The position numbers were made by a program, and so were the translations under genes. From Cryptomeria japonica (Eukaryota > Streptophyta > Pinopsida > Cupressales > Cupressaceae), in NCBI RefSeq assembly GCF_030272615.1, contig NC_081405.1:316984041-317048040 (forward strand): a stretch of 64,000 nt of DNA, in the 5' to 3' direction. Of this stretch, positions 43,514-56,048 are shown piece by piece (the stretch's first letter is position 1; each line of letters starts with the position of its first letter). The notes below the pieces were generated by a model. That model did no database searches, was not told where the DNA came from, and saw nothing but the letters and a program-made list of their open reading frames with translations.

Positions 43514-46440
43514 AGAGACAAGAAACATATAGGAATTTTTTTCCTATTAATGGACTACATAATCAAAATGAAAAGAGGAAATAGTAATGAAATTATAATG
43601 ACCAAGAAGTGATCTATTACTCAAGGCATTGCATATGTTCACTTCAATTTCATCTACTTAATTTCTCATCAATATACTACTCAAGCTTAAATACAACTCA
43701 AACAAGAATCATCATATTAAATATTATTAGGTCAAATCTTTGTCAAGATTTTTGAATGAAAGATATACTTATAGTAGAAAATGTTTCAAATAAAATTTCA
43801 AAAATACTAAAATGCTGGAAATAGGAGGCTTAGCATAGAAAGGTAAACTAAGATCTTAATCAATCACTACATCAATTTATTTCATTAAGGGGAATAATTA
43901 ATAAGATCCAACTTTAGTTCCAAAAGAGAGTGGGATGTTGTATATGATTATACTCCTCTTTTTGTGTTTTTTCTATGTGATTACATGTAATAAATAGGTT
44001 AAATGCTAGAAAATTGACAATATTTAGCACAAACATCTAGGAACATAATAAATTGTAAACATAAAAATATAAATGTTAAAAACAGACATAGAAAGGAACC
44101 TAACGTTGAAATCTAAGCTTGAAAATGCGAGACCGATGTGTTAGGTGCCTTATTCCTTTCACGTGTCTTACAAAATAAGAATTTGGATTCTAGATCATAA
44201 TTCTCCTCAAATCATGCTCTTTGAAATTTAGCTAAAGTGTATCAGATTGTTGTTCTTATTGACATTGTCCATGAGGTTTTGTATGTTATGAATATATAAC
44301 TATGTGTCTTAGTCCACCCTATGCAACTCTACAAATTTCAAAAATAAAACTTGTAACCTACACATAGAAAAGAGGGAAAAACATTTGGTCCATTGTATAA
44401 GGGCTTGCCTAAGTTAAAATTTGGGTAGGAATTAACCTCCACTACAACAATGATAATTACAAAATAGAGTGTGTGCCTTATAGGGTAGAGGATAAGTTTG
44501 AAGAGAAATGTCGAATTAAAATAATATTACCTCTAACTTGATACTAGTGGTGATGCAATGCTCTTTGGATAAGGCCTTCAAGGGTTGATGTAATAGCATG
44601 ACATGATACAAAATAAGTGGCTTAATCATAAAAACACACTTGCATGTAGATTGCTATAGCTTGTTTCTCCGTAATATTTACATCTAAAGATACTTGCTTT
44701 AATACTTTCTCTCAAAATGATCTCTATAATATTTTCTCAATTATGACTAAATAGAAATATTTAGAAGAAGGATCAAGCACCCTACTCACACTAAGAAACT
44801 CCAAGAGCTAGTAAACAAGTGAGTAGCTTATAATTACGTAGTCTCCATATTTCTTAAAAAATTTCTCGAGGGATTATATAGAACATAGTGGTGATCGTTA
44901 TGGGGATTTTTAAACAAAGTACCACTTAAGTCTCGTAAATTGTGAGCAATGAAAGCCAAATATATGGGTTATGAACATTTAGGTGCACTATCTAGATAAT
45001 TACCAAAAGTAGGGTATTCAAAGATTAATTTTATGAATTTAGATGAATTCTAACAATGGGTATCAAAACCTAATAGGCACCAAATCACTCATATCTAAGG
45101 TATATCTCCCAGCATCTACTTTAGTATGTAAATAATTGAAGTCAGGTTTAATTACTATATGAGGATTTGACCTAAGGCAAACCACTATCCACAACCCCTT
45201 TTCCTTGCTTTATATTTGTAGGGAGTTGATTGCGAAGACGTGGCTGAAAATTCAGATAGAGTTGATGATAACAAACATGTTTTGATTTCAACTGAGTGAA
45301 AAGTAGAGGACTACGGCGACCTACCATCCTAGTCTTGAGGAGTTTGCCTTAGTTTTTAATATTGAATCCACTGCATCTCCTTGATTTACAAAAGACCCCA
45401 CTTGCATGTCTTAGAGATATAGGACCAAGATGACCTAGCATCTAGGTCCCTATAATTTAGCCTGAACTTTAAGGAATATGTTATGATCTTATCCTTTTTC
45501 TCAAATTCCTTTATTTGGCTCTATTTTCTATTTGTAGTAGTCTATTATTACTATTTCACTTCAATTATCCATCTTTTCACCCTAACTTCACAATATATGT
45601 CCAATCTAAGCTAGAAAATGGGATATAAACAATACAAGTGTATCTAATAAATATTTTACCTATTTTCCTATTTGAATATCACATCTAAAATTTTGGTGAC
45701 CTATTACAGGTCTTATGTATTGCAGATAAAAGGTACACAAAATTCTTTTTCAAGATTCTATCTTTATTGAATAAAAATGTATGTCATACAAATATCTTAT
45801 TTTCAAAAAATGCATGTATTTTAATCAAAAGATATACATGAAAACATTTGCATGAAACACATTTTTATTCGTAAAGATCAATTGTACATATGATCCCACA
45901 CAAGCCACAGGAATAGCTGAGAAACAAATCACACTGATCATGGAAATAAAAACACAAGAGGAATAAAAGAATGTATAGAGAAATAAAAGAAATAACCCAT
46001 CATTTCCTGATTAGGTTGATGAGTTTTGAAGAAGAATCTTCTGATCAGCTTTAGTGATCCAAGCATCTTGCTGTCCAACCCATGTGTTGACTTGAAACAA
46101 AGAGATAAATATTGTGTTAGAGCTCTAGGTTATTCCTTTCACTCCTACATACATAAAGCTACTTCTACTATGTATACACTACTATATTAGATTCGGAACA
46201 TATCAGATCAATGTAGAAAAGATGCCATGATATATCAGTAAGATCCATGTTTTTATCTAACTCATTTGTTTCATGTGTAGATATAGGTTTTCATTTCATA
46301 AATTTCATGTATGTTGCTTAAAACAGACTCCCTGAGGGGTTGAGCTTAGCATACATATCATTACTCACATAGTGACACTAATCAACTACCAGACAGGAAC
46401 AAAACCATACCCAAAGTCCCATGTATTATCACTAAATGAC

Positions 46441-46482
46441 AATGAAAATTTTCGTTCAATGAAAATTTTCGTTCAATGAAAA
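46441..46482. repeat. 17-bp tandem repeat, 2.5 units
   Basis: Two perfect copies of AATGAAAATTTTCGTTC and a partial third. Each unit holds the palindrome GAAAATTTTC. Confidence 0.95.
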
Positions 46483-47836
46483 CACATATAAGAGTGGATA
46501 GGACTGCATCCCATGGTGCATAGATGACTAGAGTCATAATATGAGTAAATACAGTATGGAAGGTTTCAAAAAGACAGTGGGCAGCCTCATGAACAGTTCA
46601 GAGAAAAGAATATCTGATAGTAAAATCAAGAGCATCTTATAGATGGAAGCAAAAGATGTAGATAGCTAAATCCATGTTCATACCTTAAATTTCATTTATA
46701 GTTTAAAAGGGGATGACTGAGGACATATACATTCAAAGAATGGTGAACATTGATAGAGACAAAAAAAAATCAGTGACTTCCTGTGTAATAAGTTTTTTTT
46801 AAGGTATTCACAAAAGTACCAAAGGACAACAAAGAAAAATAATAGTACAACCAATAGAAACATGAGCCATCAAACAATGATGATAGCAGTTACATAGTGT
46901 TGGGATACAAAAGGCCCTCATAGAACCCATACCATAACAATTCAGCACAAATCTTATGAATCTGAGCATAATATTGAAGCAAAGTAAATAAAATTGCAAC
47001 ATTGGCAAAAATGATGGTTCATAATCACCATGAAACCATTATTATCACTATACAAAGAATGGTCAAATTATCACTACAATTCCACATAGAGAAAACCCAA
47101 AACATAATAGAAAAGTGGAAGAAATATCAGAAGATATGAAAGTCACTAATAAGCAGTCTATCAAGAGTTTTATAACATTCAACATAGTCTCAAGGAACTG
47201 GGAAAATAATAAACAGAGAAAGATGGTCTCAGAAAGACACTAAAAGAAGCATCAAATGCAAACATGGGCTGAACATAATGACTGAGAATAGTAGATTTCC
47301 AAAGCAACAGACCATTCAAAATAGTTGAGCATTCAGGGTAGCAGTTAGAGCATAGATATTGGTACCACAGTCCATGCAAAGTACAAGACAGAGAATAAGA
47401 TGACTATCAAAGATGCTAAACAATCCTTGAAAGTTATCATGTTGGAGTAGTCAAAAGTACAGTCACATGCTATTATGGACAGTGAGAGTACAAAGAAGCA
47501 TAAATCGTCACTCAAGGAAGAAGATTACAGTCCATAAATGACATATCTAAGCTAAAATGGTTACCACTATGATAGTGCAGCATAGGAAAGAGATTTAAAG
47601 TTTGGAGCGGAACCAAATGCAATCAATTGAAAGTAGAGATTACTAGTATTTACCACAACATTATTAACATATAGTAATGAACACAGTGCAGTCCCAAGAA
47701 AGTAAATACAATGTTGGGAAAGTATATGCTGGTCTTCTCATGACCAACATATTTTAAGTAGAGGGCACCCAAGAGTGTAAGTAATCCTAGATAGGGGTAG
47801 AAAAGAAATAGTGAGCATCATATGATAGAGCACAAT

Positions 47837-49593
47837 TGTAATGCCCCACCAGGAACCCTAAAGGAAAACAACACAACTAGGCAACTAAAGGGTGAAATAT
47901 ATATATATTTTTTAAAGATTAAGTGCACTAATTATAACCATTGCACGTCTAATAACATAGTGGAAGACTAACACATGATTTCCTAAGGGTTACCAAGAAG
48001 ACTAATTGTAGATTATATTAACACCATGGTTAATCCAATTGTCCATTTAATTAGATAAAGTAAATGCTTAAGTTCAAAACTACACATACATCTAAAATCC
48101 ATAATGAAGAAATTAAAGTATTTCGATGTATCCAATTTCCATAAAACATTTATACATAAGATCAAAGCAACTGAATTAACATACATTCCACTGACATATG
48201 ATTACAATATCCATAATTACATGGCTTCCAAAAATGCCATAGATACAAAGTTACAATATCAAGGTTACATAAAAGTTGATACAATGACCACAATTTCTCA
48301 ACTGAGCAATGATCATGGACATGGGCTGGTACATGAACCACGAACCAAGAAACACCAGCGAAGCCTTTCCTCACCTGAAGATACAATCCAGAACATTCGA
48401 TGGGAAGTGGCACTACCACCCGACCATGTGATCCCGAAATGGAACCACCCCTCCGTGCTAGGAGATAGTAGAAAACCCTCAAGCAAGCAAAGTAAGACAA
48501 GTACAAAAGAACTACAAGACTCTGAAAACATCCATGTGACTCAACTCACAAAACACTAGTGACTCTAAGGAGAGATTGTTATCGCATAGCTTGATGGTTA
48601 CTATGGTAGGCCTCCTAGGTCCCAGCTCTCTATCCTGGTAACCTCTCCCAGCTTCAGGCTCCAACTAAGTCTCATATGGACCCTACCAATCTTTTTGTGA
48701 AGACAAGGTGGTAAGTTTGCAATTCTAGGCCTTCTCGTAACATTATGAGCCCTGTACAAGCACTACACCTATGCACAAGGTATATTATCTTAATTAATAT
48801 TTATTCTACCCACCCCCTAATCAATTATTAGGTTATCACTTCTTAACTGACTTTCGACGGGTTATCCTATCATCCACTTTGGGCATGACCCCTACTCGAA
48901 AGCCACTCTCTCATAGAACACTAACAAGAAAGGTCTCTCTACGAGAACTCTATGGCAAAACAGACAACCATAACTAATCCTAACAAACCACAAGTGAATT
49001 ATACACAATCACTTAGCCAAGATTGACCATTTGGACAAAACATAGAATGGCTCGCATCAATAAGGTTATACAACACCTGACCAAGGAGACATAATAACAT
49101 AAGACACAATGACAACTCAACCAGAATTGCAACGGAATTAAGCTTGACTACAAACAACATTTACACAAGACCCTAATATAGGCAATCTTTCTTTACAATA
49201 GCCAAAAGCATAAATAACTTACAAATAAGGAATTTCTAGAAGCTAAGAAAACACAACTATTTTAATACAAATCAATAAATGTTGTCATTTGTCCAATAAG
49301 ATTTAAACCAATCACACAAACATTAATCTCCTAATGTTTTCAAGCATAAATATAAAATCTCTAAATTTACAAGCTTTTCTGAAAACACCCAAACTATAAT
49401 TAATTACATTCATAAAATACAATTATAACTATAAATTAAATTATATTCATATAATATAATTATATGAATACCTATAAATAATTCACTTATAATTATATTA
49501 CATAATATATATTTATCAACTCAGAATTTAAAATCCAGAGTATTAAAAAACTAATACCAATTATCATAATGTCAAAAAAAAAAAATAACTAAC

Positions 49594-49637
<44 letters not shown>

Positions 49638-49912
49638 CATATATTTAAAAATTCAATTTAAAAACAATTTTTAATACCCTACATGGATATCGAAAACATT
49701 GTGTTTTCGGACCGTACTGCAAGGACTCAGGAAGGCAAATTTTAATAACCCTATGTCACCGTGCTACTCACGGTAGCAAGTACTACCATGGTAGTACTGC
49801 TACATTGCAGTAGTAGGTACTACCACCGGTAGCACTTGCTATTGTCGGTAGCACTACTACCCTGTGGTAGCAAGTACTACCGTCGGTAGTCGTGCTACCG
49901 AAGTTTCATGTA
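47837..49912 (-). mobile_element. Partial LTR of the Lard/Gyp1 family
   Basis: Begins TGTAATGCCCCACCAGGAACC, the reverse of the family's 3' LTR terminus. It contains the family segment at about 48360-48920 (for example 'tctaggccttctcgtaacat', 'cctactcgaaagccactct'). The other terminus, GGTACTACA, is absent before the A/T-rich tract at 49913, so the LTR is interrupted there. No PBS precedes 47837 (no TGATACCA), so this may be a 3' LTR end or a solo LTR. Possible duplication partner ACAAT at 47832-47836. Confidence 0.75.
49757..49910. repeat. Palindromic GGTAGYA/TACTACC cluster
   Basis: About 150 bp of interleaved GGTAGCA, GTACTACC and GGTAGT units that can pair with one another, for example 'ggtagcaagtactacc' twice and 'ccatggtagtac'. 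It stands out in composition from the AT-rich flanks and lies in the presumed U3 part of the LTR. Confidence 0.85.
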
Positions 49913-49925
49913 TTTTTTTAATTTT

Positions 49926-51788
49926 TTTTTAAAAGACTAATATTTTTTTTTTATCAGTAAGAGGCCGAAGCCAAGAATTTTATTAATTTTTTTTGAAATT
50001 TTACATTACTCCACTCATTCAGGCACTGGTATGAAAGAGTGGAGGCAAGAAAACCTCTAGCCTTGCCCAGGATCGTAGTCCAGATAATCTTTACATCTAT
50101 ATACAATAGTCACAAATTCTAAATAATATAGTAGTGCCATGAGCTAGGGTGAGCAGGTGGGAGGAATTTTTCTCTCCCATACAAGCCCTTGATTACAATT
50201 TTCAATTATCCCTAGACACCTTGATCTTTGGCTTTGATTTTGAGCATTGATTGCTTATAAATCCTGTTATTTGTCAATAGATAGCCCTGCTTCCCCTGCA
50301 TGGTTAGTATTTCAATAACTTGTAAAAATTGTTAGTAACATTCAGATGAAATTTTATCTATCAAGCTAGGAAATACCTTTAGCCAAACATCCTATAAGAC
50401 TTGTCATTACAGAACTTATACAGAGAAATGTAAACAAAACACTATCAATAGCGTGGTTAAAACTCCCTCTGAGCTATTTCAAAGTACTTAGCCTCATTTT
50501 TCTAGTTTAAAAAGTAGATATATCATTCATAAGCCGAACTTGTAGATAATGTTCCTCCCCTTATCAGAATTTGACCATCCATGGTTATAAATCGCCTGTT
50601 TACCACCTCTTGTTAATGCACCCGGATGTTATGCCTTAATGGTGGATGATATCTAGGCTACAATAACAAGAGTGGATAAATGAGATTCTATCATGCTTGA
50701 GGTTAGCATACCCTTTCATCCCTGAAGATTATTTTCAGAGAGGGTAATAGGGAATATGAGTTTTTAAGGATGAATTTAACCTATATCCTTTCCAAAATAT
50801 TTGCATGTATGCCACATATAACCCATCGTCTGAGATCTGTCTGATGGCCTTTCATTTTTAGAAAATTCATTAGCAAATATCAAATGAGTATATAACAGGG
50901 AGCCTGAGCACTACAGCTGGTTTTCTTAGTCCAAATAAGCCAAACATATGAAAAAATTGAAGCCAATATTTCCCGTCCTAATAAGATATCCACCAATATG
51001 AATAAATACCATTGTATGAGTGCAGCCAGATGCTTATAAACATGTATAGAGTATATATTCATATTAATGAATTTCCAAACAAAGTGCAAATATATTGGTC
51101 ATATTTCCCCATCTGTGGGCTTAAACAAAACATTCCAAAATTATTATCTCCTCCGAAGTCTATGGGTGATCCAAAATTAACATTGTTTTACTAGAAATAG
51201 TAATAAGCTAAATATCCAGTATAAGCCAAATGTATGGTGATAAGGACTAATCAAAATTGTCATATTATCTCACCAAGATCCTACGCCCCATCAATCCAAA
51301 CCAAAAGACGGGGTCCTAGCATCCTCATCCTCTAAGACCAAGCCCTCTTCCTTGAGGAAGTCCTCAAACCAGGTAGGCCTTGGTGTGTTTCTCACATGAA
51401 ATAAGTGCAGCATAAAGTTGACATTCCTGTTAATTTCATTGCTTCTTTTCCTTGTGAAGGCCACAACATCCATAGTGATAATGGGAAATCTAGGAACCGG
51501 CCTGTTGTTTCAAATGAGGACATCATAGTCTCTGGGTCTTGGGATTGTCCAGTCATTGTCAATGTTGACTAGAACCCTCTCTAGATCACATAAGATTGAG
51601 GCAATGAAGACCTCCCTACAGAGAGCTCTTGTGTCATCCCTTCTCTTGGTGGAAGTGACCGTCACGACTAGAAACATGGCAGCCACATTTGAATTGGCTC
51701 TTGTTCGATCTGAATTTGTAAGATAGTCCAGACCGAGGATAGTCTTTATAGCATCTATAACTAGGGTATGAGGAAGGTGGATGATCCG
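49926..51788 (-). mobile_element. Retroposon-like segment J with A-rich 3' end
   Basis: On the minus strand the segment ends GGCTTCGGCCTCTTACTGAT followed by a run of A (plus-strand T tracts, 49918-49962), like the end of a LINE or other reverse-transcribed copy. The right side carries a protein fragment (51288-51788) and is cut by Gyp1 at 51789. The 1.3 kb between the ORF stop and the A-rich end has no ORF of note. Its 5' part should lie beyond Gyp1, outside the window. No reverse transcriptase is visible, so its class is uncertain. Confidence 0.45.
51288..51788 (-). pseudogene. Unrecognised protein, C-terminal fragment
   Basis: The minus strand is open from 51788 leftwards for about 165 codons, with one in-frame TGA near residue 92, and stops at 51288-51290. 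Before the TGA are segments such as AIKTILGLDYLTNSDRTRAN and SILCDLERVLVNIDNDW; after it are PVPRFPIITMDVVAFTRKR, LHLFHVRNTPRPTWFEDFL and an acidic C-terminus DEDARTPSFGLD. The amino-acid mix and codon usage look coding. The TGA could be a C-to-T change in CGA. I do not recognise the family. The N-terminal part would lie beyond Gyp1. Confidence 0.55.
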
Positions 51789-53241
51789 TGTAATGCTCCA
51801 TTAGGAACCCTAAAGGAAAACATCATAATCTATGCAACTAAGGGTGTAATATATATATATATATATATATTTAAGATAAAATTTCCACAATGAATGAATT
51901 TTAAATACTTCAAGCAATCATATATTATAAAAGAATTAAGTAATTGAAATAGCATACATTACAATGTTTCTTTGCTTACAATATTCAAAAATACATGTTT
52001 TCAAAAAAGAAAATTACTTCATGAGCTAAGATGTTACAAAATGAAAGTTACATAAAGTTTCTTTTCAAAACCTCTAGTTTTCAACTGAATAATGGCTAGG
52101 AGCATGAATCACGAACCAAGAACATTAACGAAGTCCTTCCTCACCTGAAGATATGTTCCAGTACATCTGATGGGAAGTGACACTACCACCCGACCATGTG
52201 ATTCCAAAAAGGAACCACCCCACCATGCTGGAGATAGTAGATAACCCCCAAGCAAGCAAAATGAAACAAGAACGAAAGGACTACAAGACTCCACTTACAT
52301 TCATGTGACCCAACTCACAAAACACTAGTGACTCTAAGGAGAAAGTGTCATCGCATGTCTTACGGTGGATACCATGGTACAGCCTCCATAGGTCCCAGCC
52401 TCCATCTAGGGTTATCCTAGTAACCTCTCCCGAACCTGTGATTCCAACTAAGACTCATGCGGACCTTACCAATCCTCTCACGAAGACAAGGTGGTAAGTT
52501 TTCCATTCCAAGCCTTCTCACTACATTATGAGCCCTGTACTAGCACTCACCTATGTGTGAGGCACATTATTTTATTTAATTTTTTATTCTACCCTTCCCT
52601 AATCACTTATTAGGTTTTCACTTTCTTAACCAACTTCCAACGGGTTATCCTGTCACCACTTCTGGAATGGCCCCCGCTCGAAAGCGACTCTCTCTCTTAG
52701 GACACTACAGGTTAGTTCTATCTACATAACTCTATGGTGACACAGACAGCCATACCCAATTTTGACCTACCTCGGATGAGAGATACATAATTACTAACCT
52801 AAGGTTGACCTTTACGAACAACTCACAGTGGCTCATTTCCTTAAGGTTATACATCTAAATAAATGGCCAGAACATAGTACACAAGACATACTGACAACAT
52901 GACTTAATGTGCTTAGTTGCGACCACCATATAAACAAGGTAATCTTACGTACCAACACCTATCACAAAATTAACTTGCAATACGAATATACGTTGTCAAG
53001 ACACAAAGAACCATTTGGATTGGTATAACACAAAATTTTACACTTATTAACATGTTTAAGAGTTTAGTTACTCTTGTTAACTTCTATAGGTACACAATCC
53101 CAATAATTTCCACTTATACCATAGACTAAGATTAAAAATAGATATATTTATTTCATCAAGGAAGTCTTACAATAAGACATAATACATTTCTTCATAGAAT
53201 AATGTCTTTATTTTTATTTTTATTTACACTAGAGTGTTACA

Positions 53242-53604
53242 TCATTCTTCCAAAAAAAATGGAGAAGTGCACTTGTTAGACTCTACATGATCTAAAGGAG
53301 TATGTCCTTCAGACTTTCTTTCACTCAGGGGAAAGTACCCCACAGACTCATTATCACTTAAGGGGGTATAGCCCTCCGACGAGTTAGAACTTATAACTAT
53401 CGGCTTTTCTGGCGAGCACTCTAGCTTGGGTTCTTTTCCTTTCTCAATAGTAACTTCTTTAGTTGGACTCTGAATAGGACCTTTTTCTATCTCTTTGCTC
53501 TCTTCAGGAGCTGGGTTCTCTTTAGCAGGGTTGTCATCCACAGCAGGCTTGACAAGTGTCAAAGAATCTTTCTTGACTTTCAAGTAGTGAGCATAACCTG
53601 CCAT
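53242..53604 (-). CDS. ORF within Gyp1 3' LTR, Glu/Ser/Pro-rich protein
   Basis: A 120-codon frame from ATG 53604 to TGA 53242, inside the LTR and downstream of its TATA box, so it would sit in the 5' leader of the element's RNA. The N-terminal part is basic (MAGYAHYLKVKKDSL), the middle is Glu/Lys/Pro-rich, and the end holds three imperfect 11-residue repeats (SEGYTPLSDNE, SVGYFPLSERK, SEGHTPLDHVE) before SPFFLEE. In this copy an in-frame TAG lies just upstream of the ATG. A 7-bp inverted repeat, TGTTACA/TGTAACA (53235-53241, 53641-53647), brackets it. It is absent from the related 47.8-kb LTR. No known domain; possibly a captured host exon or part of another element. Confidence 0.5.
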   Translation of the reverse strand: MAGYAHYLKVKKDSLTLVKPAVDDNPAKENPAPEESKEIEKGPIQSPTKEVTIEKGKEPKLECSPEKPIVISSNSSEGYTPLSDNESVGYFPLSERKSEGHTPLDHVESNKCTSPFFLEE

Positions 53605-54194
53605 GGATTTGCGTGCTATCTATTTAACTCGTACCATCTCTGTAACATATCAATAGTAAACTATTACTTCCCAGATTTCCCTAGAGCTACATCTAATAAA
53701 TCTTAATAACTAGGTTTTGAACGCAACCATACATTTCTTCCATATAATAACAAGTGTGCAATTTGAACTTAAACACTATTCCACTTCTATAGTCCTAACG
53801 TAATCACAACTTCTACTATATGATTTTATTTAACAATCCCTAACGATAACTAAAACATAACCATAACTATTTCATAAGCAAGACAACAAACATGACATAT
53901 AACAGAGATTGTAAATATTGATGATCGTAAACTAAGAAATTCCTGACCTATTGAAATGTTGATCAATGTGCAAGACCTTGACGCCCTTTCGCCGATAAAT
54001 GCACCTTGCTTGCGATCCTTTTCACCAATACTTTCCAACTCTATCAAAAAAAAAACACTCTCTTGATACTATCAAAACAATATCCTTTCTACTAGAAAAA
54101 AGCAACTCTCTAACTCTGTTCTTCTTTCTACAATCCACTGTCCTTCCTTGGATGCTAAAAATGACTTGTCTCCCTTTCCTCTCTACTCCCACCC

Positions 54195-54203
54195 CTATTT
54201 ATA
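54195..54203 (-). promoter_or_regulatory. TATA box of Gyp1 3' LTR
   Basis: Minus-strand TATAAATAG followed by GGGGTGGGAG; identical at 63312-63320 in the 5' LTR. It implies a U3 of about 1.8 kb and a transcribed R/U5 of about 2.4 kb. Confidence 0.7.
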
Positions 54204-54739
54204 CTAAAAATCATCCATCACTTCTCCTAAATCTGGGGCTTAGTAATAGTCATTAACTAAAACTCTTTTACCTCCAACTCTTCTTGTTCCTCCACGTAAG
54301 GAGTCCATCTCCAGTTAACTATAGCTCTTTGCGCTCCTTGTTCAGGATTATAGCAATTATCGGCTGGGTGGAGAGATCGGTATATTACATCAAACACTTA
54401 TGTGTTTGCATTCAGTGAAATGTGTGTTTAATCTGCCAGGTCTTTGAGACAACTAAGGTTTATGTTTTAGTCTTCACCTAATGTGCCAGTCTATTTCCCT
54501 CCTCAATCAGCCAATCTGCAGTTAGATGCAAACGAACTGTAGCTCGTGGAAAAACTGGACGTGGAGAAGTGGTTGTTTATCGCTTTGAAATAGCGAGAGG
54601 GTGAGAGGTGTCATTGCTGATTGCAGTGTTAATGGAGGTAACCTCTCATTACCCGTTGATTGCAGTGTTGATGGAGTATGTGGTATATGAAGGAGGAGGG
54701 TAGTCGGTGGTAATACCGACCCCTTCCTATATTAAGGGG

Positions 54740-54765
54740 GGTGGTCGATATTACCATCGACCACC
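54740..54765. repeat. Perfect 10-bp-arm hairpin in Gyp1 U3
   Basis: GGTGGTCGAT, a 6-base loop ATTACC, then the exact complement ATCGACCACC. A related GGTCGGTGGTAATACC lies just to its left. The 5' LTR keeps the hairpin with one mismatch (63857-63882). It lies about 540 bp upstream of the TATA box. Confidence 0.8.
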
Positions 54766-55679
54766 ATTTACCTACTACAAACTATAACCCCCGCCACCTC
54801 CTATAAAATCAAATCTGTTTTATTTGTTTTAATATAATTTCATTATTATATTTTAATAATTAATTAATAACTTTCATTTTAATATTTAAACATTAATCTT
54901 CCTAGCAATTTTACATTTAAATATATAAATATATACATTGTTTTAAAATGCTTATAACTAATGACCCTTTTTTTTTTATATAGATTTATATTCGAACAAT
55001 CGAATTATATATATATATATATATATATATAACTTATTCGAAATGCTTATTAAATATAATATCTCTTTATAATTCTAACTTTATACATGCATAATCCAAA
55101 AACACAATAATCCGATGGGCGATATCAACTACTGATAATACGATCACCTTATCTTAACTCCAATAACTACTTATAAGTGACTATTGCCCTCCGAGTATAT
55201 TATGTCCTTACATATATTCAAACGATCGAACTGCAAATATCGAGCTAACAAGTTGATAAAATTCATATCAACTCATACAAAGATATTAACTCATCCTTTA
55301 TAAACAATATTAAGTCACTAGATCACTTGATTCTTTTTCCTCCAATTACCAAAACTACTCTATACTCTTATAGACATAATAAACATAACAATTACCAATG
55401 ACATACAAAAATTGGGAACACTAGACACACAAACTAAGCAAGCATCATGCGACTTTTATAAAGATCAAACATTAAAATATGAAGACCAAACCAATTGACA
55501 GAATGACTAACTGAAGGCACTCACCCGAGTGTAACTGACTAAAAATAGGGTCAACTACTATCTCCTTCACTTCCATCAGAAAATATAAGGCACGCTCAGA
55601 CCTGTGTAGCCAAGTGGAGACAACACCCCGTACCTACCCGATACTTGTACCTGCAACATCCTGCATCACTGACCACACA

Positions 55680-55718
<39 letters not shown>

Positions 55719-56035
55719 TTCAACATACACACCGATGAAGGAGAATCACGACGTTCCCTGTCTCACCGAGATGAGTGAAGGAAAATCATCCCCTTGCATC
55801 CCATACACTCACAGATACACAATACATAGTGCATAGATGAAGTAAAGCGTTAGTACATAGCAATGAACCATATAATGCCATAAAAAATAAGTACATAATT
55901 ACTGCAAATAAATCATATATCTCATAATCAGATAAAACATAGAACAATGTTATATAATTCTGAATAACAAATGATAATGTATCCACTGAGAATAACAAGA
56001 ACAAAATATCAATTTAAATGAGTAGGGGTACTACA

Positions 56036-56048
56036 TTCTCCCCCCCAT
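56036..56048 (-). promoter_or_regulatory. Polypurine tract of Gyp1
   Basis: The minus strand reads AATGGGGGGGAGAA immediately before the 3' LTR start TGTAGTACC. The GGGGGGGAGAA core matches Lard2. Confidence 0.9.

Larger units (their letters stand above)
41691..47836. other. AT-rich intergenic DNA, no genes seen
   Basis: About 6.1 kb with no ORF over about 70 codons and no recognisable coding motif on either strand, apart from two short tandem repeats listed separately. Probably very old, decayed transposon sequence, but no termini or pol motifs were found. Confidence 0.55.
51789..56035 (-). mobile_element. 3' LTR of Gyp1 (4247 bp)
   Basis: The minus strand runs TGTAGTACCCCTACTC to GAGCATTACA. 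Relative to the 5' LTR it has lost about 110 bp near 51850, replaced by a (TA)n tract. It contains, from right to left, a (TA)n run at about 55683-55713, another at 55003-55030, a hairpin, a TATA box, and an ORF in the transcribed part. The segment 52110-52700 is the family-conserved block shared with Lard2. Confidence 0.92.

Noticed and set aside
41691-47836. A host gene in the least repetitive part of the window
   Set aside because: No frame over about 70 codons, no convincing splice structure or protein motif was found on either strand.
54740-54765. microRNA precursor
   Set aside because: A 10-bp arm and 6-base loop is too short for a plant microRNA hairpin; more likely a DNA-level feature of the LTR.
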